A stretch of 6,428 nucleotides of DNA from Paracoccaceae bacterium (GCA_027080755.1 JALWQC010000225.1:1-6428), one strand, 5' to 3'; shown: positions 1-6,161, counted from the stretch's first letter. The notes: generated from the sequence alone by a model not told the origin. Numbers and translations: made by a program.

Positions 1-437
1 ATGCGGCGGAACATTCCGGCGTCGAACGCTTTATCCTGCTGGAGGGCGGTATCTACACCTGGCTGTTCTGGGGCGGGCAGGTTTTCCTTGGCGGGATCGT
101 GCCGCTGTTCCTGCTGTTCCATCCGCAACTGGACACAAAGCGCAATCTGGTCATTCTGGCGGCGCTGCTGGTCGTTCTGGGCGGGCTGGCGCAGCTGTAT
201 GTGATCGTGGTCGGCGGGCAGGCCTATCCGCTGGTGATTTTCCCGGGCTATGATGTTTCCAGCAGCTTCTCGGACGGGGTGATCAACGAATACACCCCGA
301 CGCTGATGGAGTTTATCCTCGGGTTCGGGGGGGTCGCGCTGGCCCTGCTGATCACGGCGATGGGGATGAAGATCCTGCGCATCTTGCCAACCAACCTTTC
401 CGATGCCAATGTCGATCCGAAGATGCTTCAGGATTAA
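1..437 (+). CDS. dsrP: DsrP-like NrfD-family integral membrane subunit (C-terminal part, 5' truncated by window edge)
   Basis: An open frame enters from the left edge (first whole codon at base 3) and ends with TAA at 435-437, giving 144 C-terminal residues of a larger protein; NrfD/DsrP proteins are usually about 400 residues. Three hydrophobic segments are visible, at roughly residues 17-39, 48-72 and 102-126 of the fragment, separated by a loop containing GGQAYPLVIFPGYDV. That loop and the tail KILRILP are what I associate with DsrP, the membrane subunit of the DsrMKJOP complex, which exchanges electrons between the quinone pool and the sulfur-oxidation machinery. The assignment is strengthened by the DsrN-like gene downstream, since dsrP precedes dsrN in known sulfur-oxidiser clusters. 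Other NrfD-type subunits (for example of sulfite- or polysulfide-oxidising complexes) cannot be fully excluded without the N-terminus. An internal ATG at 99 is not the true start, because the frame and the membrane topology continue upstream of it. Confidence 0.75.
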   Translation, partial: AAEHSGVERFILLEGGIYTWLFWGGQVFLGGIVPLFLLFHPQLDTKRNLVILAALLVVLGGLAQLYVIVVGGQAYPLVIFPGYDVSSSFSDGVINEYTPTLMEFILGFGGVALALLITAMGMKILRILPTNLSDANVDPKMLQD

Positions 438-449
438 CAGCAGGTTGTA

Positions 450-1457
450 ATGGAACAAAAACTTCACCCCTTCGCGAAATTCATCGCAATTCTCGCGCGG
501 GGGAAAACCAAGACCCGGTCTTTCACACAGGAAGAATCCCGCGAGGCGATGGAGATGATCCTGAGCGGGCAGGCCCTGCCCGAACAGATCGGCGCTTTCC
601 TGATGCTGTTGCGGCTGAAGGAAGAAACTCCCGAGGAAATCGCAGGCTTTACCGAAGGCGCGCGGGCGACCTTCGAGGGGCTGCAATCCCTGCCGCAGGT
701 GGATCTGGACTGGTCGTCCTATGCGGGCAAGCGGCGGCAGTTGCCGTGGTTTATCCTGTCGGTGCTGCTGCTGTCGCAAAACGGGGTGCGGGTGCTGATG
801 CACGGCACGGGCGGGCATACGCCGGGGCGGATGTATACGCGCGAGACCCTGCAGAAACTGGGCTTTCCGGTTGCCCGCAGTTTCGAGGATGCCGCGCGGG
901 ATCTGGAGGCCGCCAATTTCGCCTATATCCCGTTGGAGGTCATGTCCCCCAAACTGCGCGAGCTGATAGAGATGCGCCCGCTTTTCGGCCTGCGTTCCCC
1001 GGTGCACAGCTTTGCGCGGATGCTGAACCCGTTCAATGCGCCGGTGATGATGCAGGGGATTTTCCATCGCGGGTTTATGGATATCCACGCCGGCGCGGGG
1101 CTGTTGCTGGGCCAGCCGGTCACCACCGTTTTCCGTGGCGAGGGCGGAGAGATCGAGCGCCGCCCCAACAAGCCGACCGTCGTCTGGACCGCCGCCAATG
1201 GCGAGATCGCGCCCGAGACATGGCCCGCCTTGCTGGAGGACGGCCACGCCGCGGCGGATGAAAACATGGACCTGAACCACCTGATTGCCGTGTGGCAGGG
1301 GACGGAAGAGGGGGCGTATGCCGTCGCCTCGGTCACCGGGACGCTGGCGGTTGCGCTAAAGGCGCTGGGGCGGGCCGACACGCCGGAGGCCGCGCAGGAA
1401 ATGGCGCAGGCCATGTGGGACAACCGCGACAAGGACAGCCTGCCGGTGGCACGATGA
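450..1457 (+). CDS. TrpD2/YbiB-like glycosyl (phosphoribosyl) transferase-fold protein
   Basis: This 335-residue soluble protein has the anthranilate/nucleoside phosphoribosyltransferase fold. Residues 1-75 form the small helical domain typical of the family (FTQEESREAMEMILSG, then EQIGAFLMLLRLKEETPEE). Residues 118-130 read HGTGGHTPGRMYT, where true TrpD enzymes carry GTGGD and a following Ser/Thr turn; here the Asp is His. Residues 181-195 (LRSPVHSFARMLNPF) correspond to the TrpD segment before the PLxNP loop, and 228-242 (FRGEGGEIERRPNKP) to the acidic metal-binding region. The overall pattern matches TrpD2/YbiB rather than biosynthetic TrpD, so anthranilate is unlikely to be the substrate; the real substrate is unknown. 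The start at 450 lies 12 bases after the dsrP stop with a weak AGCAGG ribosome site. Its stop overlaps the dsrN start as ATGA, so the two are probably translationally coupled. That suggests, but does not prove, a role in siroheme/cofactor handling for the sulfite reductase. Confidence 0.85.
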   Translation: MEQKLHPFAKFIAILARGKTKTRSFTQEESREAMEMILSGQALPEQIGAFLMLLRLKEETPEEIAGFTEGARATFEGLQSLPQVDLDWSSYAGKRRQLPWFILSVLLLSQNGVRVLMHGTGGHTPGRMYTRETLQKLGFPVARSFEDAARDLEAANFAYIPLEVMSPKLRELIEMRPLFGLRSPVHSFARMLNPFNAPVMMQGIFHRGFMDIHAGAGLLLGQPVTTVFRGEGGEIERRPNKPTVVWTAANGEIAPETWPALLEDGHAAADENMDLNHLIAVWQGTEEGAYAVASVTGTLAVALKALGRADTPEAAQEMAQAMWDNRDKDSLPVAR

Positions 1458-2815
1458 TCCCGCGGTTCCTGATCGCGGCGGCGCATAAGTCATCGGGCAA
1501 GACGGTGGTTTCAACCGGTCTGGCGCGGGCCTTGCGCGATCGCGGGCTGGTGGTGCAGGGCTTCAAGAAGGGGCCGGATTATATTGACCCGATGTGGCTG
1601 GCGCAGGCCAGCGGGCGGGGGTGTTACAACCTCGATTTCAACACGATGGAACGGGCGGAGATCCTGCGCTTCTACGCCGGTCGGGCGCGGGGCGACGTGG
1701 CCCTGATCGAAAGCAACAAGGGCCTGTTCGACGGTGTCGATCTGCACGGGGCGGACAGTAATGCGGCGATGGCGAAACTGCTGCGGGCGCCGGTTGTGCT
1801 GGTGGTGGATACCTCGGGGACAACGCGCGGGATTGCGCCGCTGCTGCGGGGGTATCAGGCCTTTGATCCCGGGGTGGATATTGCCGGTGTGATCCTGAAC
1901 AAGGTCGGCGGTCCGCGACACGAGGCCAAGCTGCGCGCCGCCGTGGCGGAATACACCGATTTGCCGGTGCTGGGCGCCGTGGCCAAACATCCCGATCTGG
2001 AGATCGGCGAGCGGCATCTGGGCCTGACCACCCCCGGGGAAACCGGCGCGCTGGACGCGGTGATTGCCCGCCTCGGCCAGCGGATTGGCGCGGCGGTCGA
2101 TCTGGACGCGCTGCTGGCGATTGCCGCCCGTGCGCCGGATTTGCAAGCCGAACCGATGCCGGCGGTTACGCCCTATGCGCAGGGGTTGCGGATCGGGATT
2201 CCCCGTGATGCGGCCTTCGGGTTCTACTACCCCGACGATCTGGAGCGGATGCGGGCCGCCGGTGCCGAGACGGTGTTTTTCAACGCGCTGACGGATACAA
2301 AGCTGCCGGAGGTGGACGGGCTGTTTATCGGCGGCGGCTTTCCGGAAACCTCGGCCGCGGCACTGGCGGCGAACGGGGCGTTGCGCGGGGAAATACGGGC
2401 GGCGATTGCGGCGGGGATGCCGGTTTATGCGGAATGCGGGGGCTTGATGTATCTGTGCCGCACACTGGCATGGCAGGGTGAAACCTATCCGATGGTCGGC
2501 GCGATTGCAGGCGATGCGGTAATGTGCGCGCGCCCGCAGGGGCGGGGCTATACCCGCCTGAAGGGGGCGCCGGATTGTCCGTGGAACGTGGGCGAGACCC
2601 CGTTCAAGGCGCACGAGTTCCACTATGCGCGCGTTGAAAACCTGCCCGAAGACGCGCGCTATGCCTTCGAGGTGCAGCGCGGGGCGGGGATCACCGGCAC
2701 GCACGACGGGATCGTGGTTAACAACCTGCTGGCCGGCTTCTGCCACATGCGCCACACAGAGGCGAACCCCTGGGTAGACCGGTTTTTGCGCCATGTGATG
2801 GCCTGCAAGGGCTGA
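1454..2815 (+). CDS. dsrN: DsrN-like siroheme amidase (CobB/CbiA cobyrinate a,c-diamide synthase family)
   Basis: This 453-residue protein has normal length for CobB/CbiA. The N-terminal ATP-binding domain has a P-loop-like AAAHKSSGKT at residues 8-17, then GFKKGPDYIDP (36-46), the family's substrate/ATP segment. The C-terminal half is a class I-type glutamine amidotransferase domain: FIGGGFPE (291-298), the nucleophile Cys328 in YAECGGLMYL, KAHEFHYA (385-392), and the C-terminal GFCHMRHTEANP with candidate catalytic His431/His434. The family amidates the a and c acetate chains of cobyrinate using ATP and glutamine. In dsr clusters the paralogue DsrN is taken to amidate siroheme to the siro(heme)amide form used by dissimilatory sulfite reductase. 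I prefer DsrN over cobalamin biosynthesis because it follows a dsrP-like gene and no cob genes are present. ATG 1454 is chosen because it forms the ATGA overlap with the upstream gene and starts directly at the conserved N-terminus; an upstream ATG at 1292 in the same frame would only add sequence shadowing the previous gene. Confidence 0.85.
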   Translation: MIPRFLIAAAHKSSGKTVVSTGLARALRDRGLVVQGFKKGPDYIDPMWLAQASGRGCYNLDFNTMERAEILRFYAGRARGDVALIESNKGLFDGVDLHGADSNAAMAKLLRAPVVLVVDTSGTTRGIAPLLRGYQAFDPGVDIAGVILNKVGGPRHEAKLRAAVAEYTDLPVLGAVAKHPDLEIGERHLGLTTPGETGALDAVIARLGQRIGAAVDLDALLAIAARAPDLQAEPMPAVTPYAQGLRIGIPRDAAFGFYYPDDLERMRAAGAETVFFNALTDTKLPEVDGLFIGGGFPETSAAALAANGALRGEIRAAIAAGMPVYAECGGLMYLCRTLAWQGETYPMVGAIAGDAVMCARPQGRGYTRLKGAPDCPWNVGETPFKAHEFHYARVENLPEDARYAFEVQRGAGITGTHDGIVVNNLLAGFCHMRHTEANPWVDRFLRHVMACKG

Positions 2816-2843
2816 CGGCGCGCTACCTGCGACAATCTGTCCA

Positions 2844-2892
2844 CTGTCATTCATATACGTCAAATCGCATATACACTATCAAGCATATGCGA
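2844..2892 (+). promoter_or_regulatory. Probable operator/promoter with three 16-base-spaced CATATRC motifs
   Basis: The 124-base gap between dsrN and the permease is AT-rich relative to its surroundings. CATATAC occurs at 2852-2858 and 2868-2874 and CATATGC at 2884-2890, each exactly 16 bases after the last. The second and third copies also form a perfect 8-base inverted repeat, TCGCATAT (2865-2872) and ATATGCGA (2885-2892), with a 12-base spacer. A weak sigma-70-like promoter may overlap it (CTGTCA 2844-2849, then CATATA 2868-2873, 18-base spacing), but this is only a guess. Such layouts are typical of dimeric regulator sites; an ArsR-type or other metal/sulfur sensor would fit the genes downstream. 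No regulator gene is in the window. Confidence 0.5.
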
Positions 2893-2925
2893 CAAGGCCG
2901 ATACGGGCAGTCGCGGGATCAAAGT

Positions 2926-2932
2926 GGAAGGA
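2926..2932 (+). promoter_or_regulatory. Ribosome binding site deciding the permease start
   Basis: GGAAGGA lies 7 bases before ATG 2940. A second ATG at 2935 is only 2 bases from this site and is out of frame, so 2940 is the supported start. Confidence 0.7.
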
Positions 2933-2939
2933 ACATGGT

Positions 2940-3581
2940 ATGACTGTCGAAACCCAGGAAACCGCCCCGGGCGGGCGGCCGGCGTGGCCTTGGCATTTGG
3001 GGGTGGTGGCGTTTGTGGTGGTCTGGTTTGCCGTCTACAAACAACTGCCCGGATTTTCCGAGTGGCTGACCGGCCTGTTGCCGGTGGATCGCAGCAGCCA
3101 CACAGGCGAGGCGCTGGCCTTCTTTTTCTACGACACGCCCAAGGTGATCATGCTGCTGACGCTGATCGTTTTCGCCATGGGGGTTGTGCGCAGCTTTTTC
3201 AGCCCGGAAAAAACCCGCGCCCTGCTGTCGGGCAAACGCGAGGGGGTTGGTAATGTCATGGCCGCCAGTCTGGGGATCGTGACGCCGTTCTGTTCCTGCT
3301 CGGCCGTGCCGCTGTTCATCGGTTTTGTGTCCGCAGGCGTGCCGCTGGGTGTGACCTTCAGCTTCCTGATCGCCGCGCCGATGGTGAACGAGGTGGCGCT
3401 GGTGCTGCTCTGGGGTCTGGTCGGCTGGAAGGTGGCCGTGGTCTATCTGGCCTTCGGTCTGGGTGTTGCCATCGTTGCCGGCTGGGTGATCGGGCGTTTC
3501 CATCTGGAAGGCTGGCTGCAGGACTGGGTGAAAGACATCCACCTTGGCAATGCGGATGCGGCCTTGCCCGGGAAAACCTGA
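2940..3581 (+). CDS. UPF0718/DUF318-type permease, N-terminal half (split gene)
   Basis: These 213 residues match the first half of the predicted permease family UPF0718/DUF318 (ArsP_1/YraQ-like), whose full-length members are about 300-350 residues. Hydrophobic segments lie at roughly residues 18-34, 66-84, 105-131, 135-160 and 163-185. The family signature PFCSCSAVPLF is at 116-126, with its paired cysteines Cys118 and Cys120, and APMVNEVAL is at 146-154. The frame then runs through a soluble linker (residues 186-213) and stops at TGA 3579-3581, just where the second repeat of the permease should begin; that second half follows in another frame from 3584. Substrates of the family are poorly known: some members export organoarsenicals, others sit with thioredoxins and sulfur or metal genes. 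With an rDsr cluster upstream, a small sulfur compound or metal/metalloid is possible, but this is inference. It is the first gene of the run after the 16-base-repeat operator. Confidence 0.85.
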   Translation: MTVETQETAPGGRPAWPWHLGVVAFVVVWFAVYKQLPGFSEWLTGLLPVDRSSHTGEALAFFFYDTPKVIMLLTLIVFAMGVVRSFFSPEKTRALLSGKREGVGNVMAASLGIVTPFCSCSAVPLFIGFVSAGVPLGVTFSFLIAAPMVNEVALVLLWGLVGWKVAVVYLAFGLGVAIVAGWVIGRFHLEGWLQDWVKDIHLGNADAALPGKT

Positions 3582-3586
3582 CGATG
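3566..3586 (+). other. Probable frameshift junction between the two permease halves
   Basis: Here the sequence reads CCCGGGAAAACCTGACGATG. In the upstream frame this gives P-G-K-T-stop. If the GGG run had one more G it would read P-G-E-N-L-T-M and continue straight into the second half, producing a single protein of about 352 residues. The residues LT just before the downstream Met resemble the linker I expect in intact family members. The event could be a real single-base deletion, a sequencing or assembly error in a short G run, or a genuine two-gene arrangement with re-initiation (stop and ATG are 2 bases apart). Confidence 0.6.
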
Positions 3587-3997
3587 GTAGACCGCTACGA
3601 ACAGGGTATTGAATCGGTCAAGGAAATCGTCGGCAAGGTCTGGATCTGGATCATCGTCGGTATCACGCTGGGCGCGATCATTCACGGCTATGTCCCCGAG
3701 GATACGATGGTGTCCATCATGGGCTCGGGTCACTGGTGGTCGGTTCCGGTTGCGGTGATCATGGGGATCCCGATGTATACCAACGCCGCCGGCGTGATCC
3801 CGATCGTCGAGGCCCTGATCGGCAAAGGTGCCGAGCTGGGCACCGTTCTGGCCTTTATGATGAGCGTGATCGCCCTGTCCCTGCCCGAAATGCTGATCCT
3901 GCGCAAAGTGCTGACGCTGAAACTGATCGCGGTGTTCGTGGGCGTGGTCGGCACGGGGATCCTGATGGTCGGCTTCCTGTTCAACATCATTTTCTAG
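3584..3997 (+). CDS. UPF0718/DUF318-type permease, C-terminal half (split gene)
   Basis: These 137 residues match the second half of the same permease family. An amphipathic lead-in, ESVKEIVGKVWIWI (10-23), precedes membrane segments at roughly residues 17-36, 52-74, 84-101 and 113-136. The second-repeat signature GIPMYTNAAGVIPI (61-74) and SLPEMLILRKV (99-109) are present; the former mirrors the PFCSCSAVPLF loop of the first half. If translated separately from ATG 3584, it would probably rely on coupling, since the upstream TGA ends only 2 bases earlier and there is no good ribosome site. Both halves keep every motif I would expect and show no other damage, so the split looks either recent, functional as two subunits, or artefactual. 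The stop is TAG at 3995-3997, 9 bases before the thioredoxin-like gene. Confidence 0.8.
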   Translation: MVDRYEQGIESVKEIVGKVWIWIIVGITLGAIIHGYVPEDTMVSIMGSGHWWSVPVAVIMGIPMYTNAAGVIPIVEALIGKGAELGTVLAFMMSVIALSLPEMLILRKVLTLKLIAVFVGVVGTGILMVGFLFNIIF

Positions 3998-4006
3998 GGG
4001 GCGGCC

Positions 4007-4267
4007 ATGAAGATAGAGATTTTCGGCACGGGATGCGCCAAGTGCAAGGCCTCCTACGCGCTGATCGACCGCCTGATCACCGAGACCGGCGCCCCCGTGG
4101 AGCTGGTCAAGGTCGAGGACATCGCCGCCATCATGGGGGCCGGCATCATGTCCACCCCGGGTATACGGGTGGACGGGGAAATGAAAATGGTGGGCAAGAC
4201 ACCGACCACGGCGCAAGTGCGCGACTGGCTGGATGCGGCCGCCAAGGGGGCGGGTCATGGCGCATGA
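4007..4267 (+). CDS. Small CxxC thioredoxin-fold protein (redox-active disulfide protein 2 type)
   Basis: This 86-residue cytoplasmic protein has no signal peptide. It starts MKIEIFGTGCAKC, placing the active-site pair Cys10-Ala-Lys-Cys13 at the end of the first beta strand. The expected cis-proline is at 51 in IMSTPGIRVDG. Length and layout match the family called redox-active disulfide protein 2 / glutaredoxin-like thioredoxin, not standard thioredoxin (WCGPC, about 105 residues). Members are frequently encoded beside UPF0718 permeases, as here, so a role in reducing the permease's cysteines, or in handling its thiol-reactive substrate, is a reasonable inference. A GGGGG stretch (3997-4001) just before ATG 4007 may serve as ribosome site. 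The 3' end overlaps the start of the next gene by 11 bases, indicating co-translation. Confidence 0.88.
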   Translation: MKIEIFGTGCAKCKASYALIDRLITETGAPVELVKVEDIAAIMGAGIMSTPGIRVDGEMKMVGKTPTTAQVRDWLDAAAKGAGHGA

Positions 4268-5153
4268 TCATGCACACGAGGTGCCGGAAAGCGGGGCGCG
4301 GCTGGCGCTGGTGGTCGGGCTGAACCTGCTGATCACGCTGGCCGAGGTGGTCGGCGGGGTGTTGTCCGGCTCGCTGTCGCTGATCTCGGATGCGCTGCAT
4401 AATTTCAGCGACGGGGTGGCGGTTATCATCGCCTGGGTCGCGATGCGGCTGAACGGGGTGCCGCGCTCGGACCGTTATACCTTTGGCTATAAACGGGCCG
4501 AGATTGTGGCCGCTGTTATCAACGCCGGCACGCTGGTTGCGATCAGCCTGTATCTGTTCGCCGAGGCCTGGCAGCGCCTGCAAACTCCCGAACCGGTTTC
4601 GGGGGGGATTATGGTCTCGGTCGCGGTGATCGGGCTGCTGGCCAATGTGGCGGGAACGCTGCTGCTGCGGCGTGGCTCGGACCGGAACCTGAACCTGCGG
4701 GCGGCCTATTTGCACCTGCTGTCGGATGCGGTTTCCAGCCTTGGCGTGATTGTCGGGGCAGTGGCGATTATCCTGTGGAACATAACCTGGATCGATCCGC
4801 TGCTGACCTTTCTGATCGGGCTTTATGTGCTGTGGGAATCGCTGAAAATCCTGTGGAAGGCGCTGGAAACGATCATGTTGGCCGCCCCCGATTCCCTGTC
4901 CACGGCCGAGGTCCGCGCCGCGATACAGGATACGCCCGGGGTCAGCGGCACGCACCATCTGCACCTGTGGCAAGTGGCCGAGGGCGACATCCATCTGGAG
5001 GCCCACGTCACCACCCCCGACCAGATGCTGAGCGCCGCCGATACCCTGCGCCAGCAAATCGCCAACCGTCTGCATGATCTGTTCGATATCGAACATACGA
5101 CCCTGCAGATCGAAAGCGGGAACGCGGCCTGCGAGACCCGCGATTTGAAATAA
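4257..5153 (+). CDS. Cation diffusion facilitator (CDF) family transporter, Zn-type
   Basis: This 298-residue inner-membrane protein should exchange cytoplasmic divalent metal, most likely Zn2+ (possibly Cd2+ or Co2+), for protons. Six membrane segments are expected at roughly residues 14-34, 38-62, 82-105, 117-136, 153-173 and 177-197. The metal site of TM2 is SDALHNFSDG with His48 and Asp52, and that of TM5 is HLLSD with His153 and Asp157; the HxxxD/HxxxD combination is the one linked to Zn transport. The C-terminal cytoplasmic domain (about 205-290) has the usual histidines (THHLHLW at 232-238, H246, H250, H280). The N-terminus MAHDHAHE is a short His-rich tail. ATG 4257 is chosen because AAGGGGG (4243-4249) lies 7 bases before it and the His-rich start is typical; the in-frame ATG at 4233 lacks such a site. 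It overlaps the thioredoxin-like gene by 11 bases. Confidence 0.93.
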   Translation: MAHDHAHEVPESGARLALVVGLNLLITLAEVVGGVLSGSLSLISDALHNFSDGVAVIIAWVAMRLNGVPRSDRYTFGYKRAEIVAAVINAGTLVAISLYLFAEAWQRLQTPEPVSGGIMVSVAVIGLLANVAGTLLLRRGSDRNLNLRAAYLHLLSDAVSSLGVIVGAVAIILWNITWIDPLLTFLIGLYVLWESLKILWKALETIMLAAPDSLSTAEVRAAIQDTPGVSGTHHLHLWQVAEGDIHLEAHVTTPDQMLSAADTLRQQIANRLHDLFDIEHTTLQIESGNAACETRDLK

Positions 5154-5200
5154 CCCGCCGTGCGCTTTCGCGCCGGCCCATATGACGAGAAGGAAAGAAA

Positions 5201-5431
5201 ATGAAACCGCATGTAAAATTCCACCTTGTGTTCTCTTTTGTGATGGGGGCGCTGATGATTTCGGTCATGACGCTGATTATTACCGCCGTGAACCTCGGCA
5301 CCGGCGCCGGGTTTTTCAGTCACTGGTTGCACGCCTTTCTGATCGCCTATATCATCGGCGTGCCGGCGATTTTCCTGATGGCGCCGGTGGCCCGCAAGAT
5401 GACCGCCGGAATGCTGGGCGTAGAGGCCTAA
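5201..5431 (+). CDS. Small two-helix membrane protein, DUF2798-like
   Basis: This 76-residue protein has two clear membrane helices, about residues 8-30 and 42-62, separated by a short loop NLGTGAGFFSHW and ending in a positively charged tail (ARKMTAGM). The lead MKPHVKFHLVFSFVMGALM and the second-helix AFLIAYIIGVPAIFLMAPV fit the DUF2798 family, whose function is unknown. ATG 5201 is preceded by a good ribosome site, AAGGAAAG (5190-5197). The 47-base gap from the CDF gene contains a small GCGC-TTTC-GCGC hairpin (5162-5173) with no T tract, so read-through from the CDF gene is likely. It sits 19 bases before the VIT-family gene, and the pair probably forms part of the same metal-handling transcript. 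I cannot assign a specific role. Confidence 0.8.
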   Translation: MKPHVKFHLVFSFVMGALMISVMTLIITAVNLGTGAGFFSHWLHAFLIAYIIGVPAIFLMAPVARKMTAGMLGVEA

Positions 5432-5450
5432 CCCCACCCGAAGGATTGCC

Positions 5451-6161
5451 ATGACCAATTCCGTTACGTCCCCCCCGCCCGAAAGCCATTATATCAACCG
5501 CATCGGCTGGCTGCGGGCGGCGGTTCTGGGGGCCAATGACGGGATTGTGTCCACCGCCAGCCTGATCGCCGGTGTCGCCAGCGCCGGCGTCGCCCCGTCC
5601 GAGGTGCTGCTGGCCGGCACCGCCGGTCTGGTGGCGGGGGCGATGTCGATGGCGGCGGGGGAGTATGTCTCTGTCAGTTCGCAAGCCGACAGCGAGGCCG
5701 CCGATCTGGCCCGCGAACGCGAAGAGCTGCGCACGCAGCCGGAATTCGAGCATCAGGAGCTGGCCGATATCTACGTCAAACGCGGGCTCGATCCGCAACT
5801 GGCGCGTCAGGTGGCCGATGAACTGATGGCCAAGGACGCGCTGGCCGCCCATGCCCGCGACGAGCTGGGCATAACACCGGCGGCACAGTCGCGTCCGATT
5901 CAGGCGGCACTGTCCTCGGCCGCGTCCTTTACGGTCGGGGCGTCCCTGCCGATGGCGGCGGTTCTGGTGTCCAGTCAGCCGATGATCGCGGTCAACACCA
6001 CGGTGGCCTCGGTTCTGGCGCTGGGATTGCTGGGCGCGCTTTCGGCCAAAACCGGCGGCGCCCCTGTATGGAAGGCGATGCTGCGCGTGATGTTCTGGGG
6101 CGCGGTCGCCATGGGCGCCACGGCGGCCGTCGGATCCCTGTTCGGCACGACGGTGGCCTAG
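5451..6161 (+). CDS. VIT1/CCC1 family iron/manganese transporter
   Basis: This 236-residue protein has the VIT layout: membrane helix 1 with GANDGIVSTAS (27-37; Asp30 is the conserved transport acidic residue), helix 2 with AGAMSMAAGEYVSVSSQAD (62-80; Met66 and Glu71 are likely ligands), a cytoplasmic Glu-rich metal-binding segment (about 81-140, with EREELRTQPEFEHQELADIY and AHARDELG), then three hydrophobic helices at about 156-175, 178-198 and 208-231. The family moves Fe2+ or Mn2+ out of the cytoplasm by proton antiport; in bacteria it is tied to iron or manganese detoxification and should sit in the inner membrane. ATG 5451 has GAAGGA (5440-5445) 5 bases upstream. The stop codon TAG (6159-6161) directly abuts a long palindromic element, so that element may also end the transcript. 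Iron versus manganese cannot be decided from sequence. Confidence 0.92.
   Translation: MTNSVTSPPPESHYINRIGWLRAAVLGANDGIVSTASLIAGVASAGVAPSEVLLAGTAGLVAGAMSMAAGEYVSVSSQADSEAADLAREREELRTQPEFEHQELADIYVKRGLDPQLARQVADELMAKDALAAHARDELGITPAAQSRPIQAALSSAASFTVGASLPMAAVLVSSQPMIAVNTTVASVLALGLLGALSAKTGGAPVWKAMLRVMFWGAVAMGATAAVGSLFGTTVA

Noticed and set aside
450..1457. Annotation as anthranilate phosphoribosyltransferase (trpD)
   Set aside because: The GTGGD signature is altered, the overall sequence resembles TrpD2/YbiB, and no tryptophan genes are nearby.
1454..2815. Annotation as cobalamin biosynthesis CobB/CbiA
   Set aside because: The family is right, but the neighbour is a dsrP-like gene and no cobalamin gene is present, so the siroheme-specific paralogue DsrN is preferred; a phylogeny would settle it.
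1511..2863. 450-residue open frame on the - strand opposite dsrN
   Set aside because: It is antisense to a gene with full catalytic motifs, is rich in Arg, His, Gln and Pro as expected for GC-skewed shadow frames, and shows no recognisable domain.
3570..3581. Programmed -1 ribosomal frameshifting to fuse the permease halves
   Set aside because: The zero-frame codons GGG AAA ACC do not form a good X XXY YYZ slippery heptamer, and slipping would require poor tRNA re-pairing. Base loss or re-initiation is simpler.
3443..4258. 271-residue - strand open frame across the permease and thioredoxin genes
   Set aside because: Its composition is dominated by His, Asp, Arg and Gly with no hydrophobic core; it mirrors third-position GC bias of the real genes.
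4146..5096. 316-residue - strand open frame opposite the CDF gene
   Set aside because: It is a shadow of a clear CDF transporter; the Gln/Arg/Asp-rich sequence has no family resemblance and no ribosome site of note.
5179..5184. CATATG before the DUF2798 gene as a further operator copy
   Set aside because: It is a single six-base palindrome without the 16-base periodicity or extended inverted repeat seen at 2851-2892.
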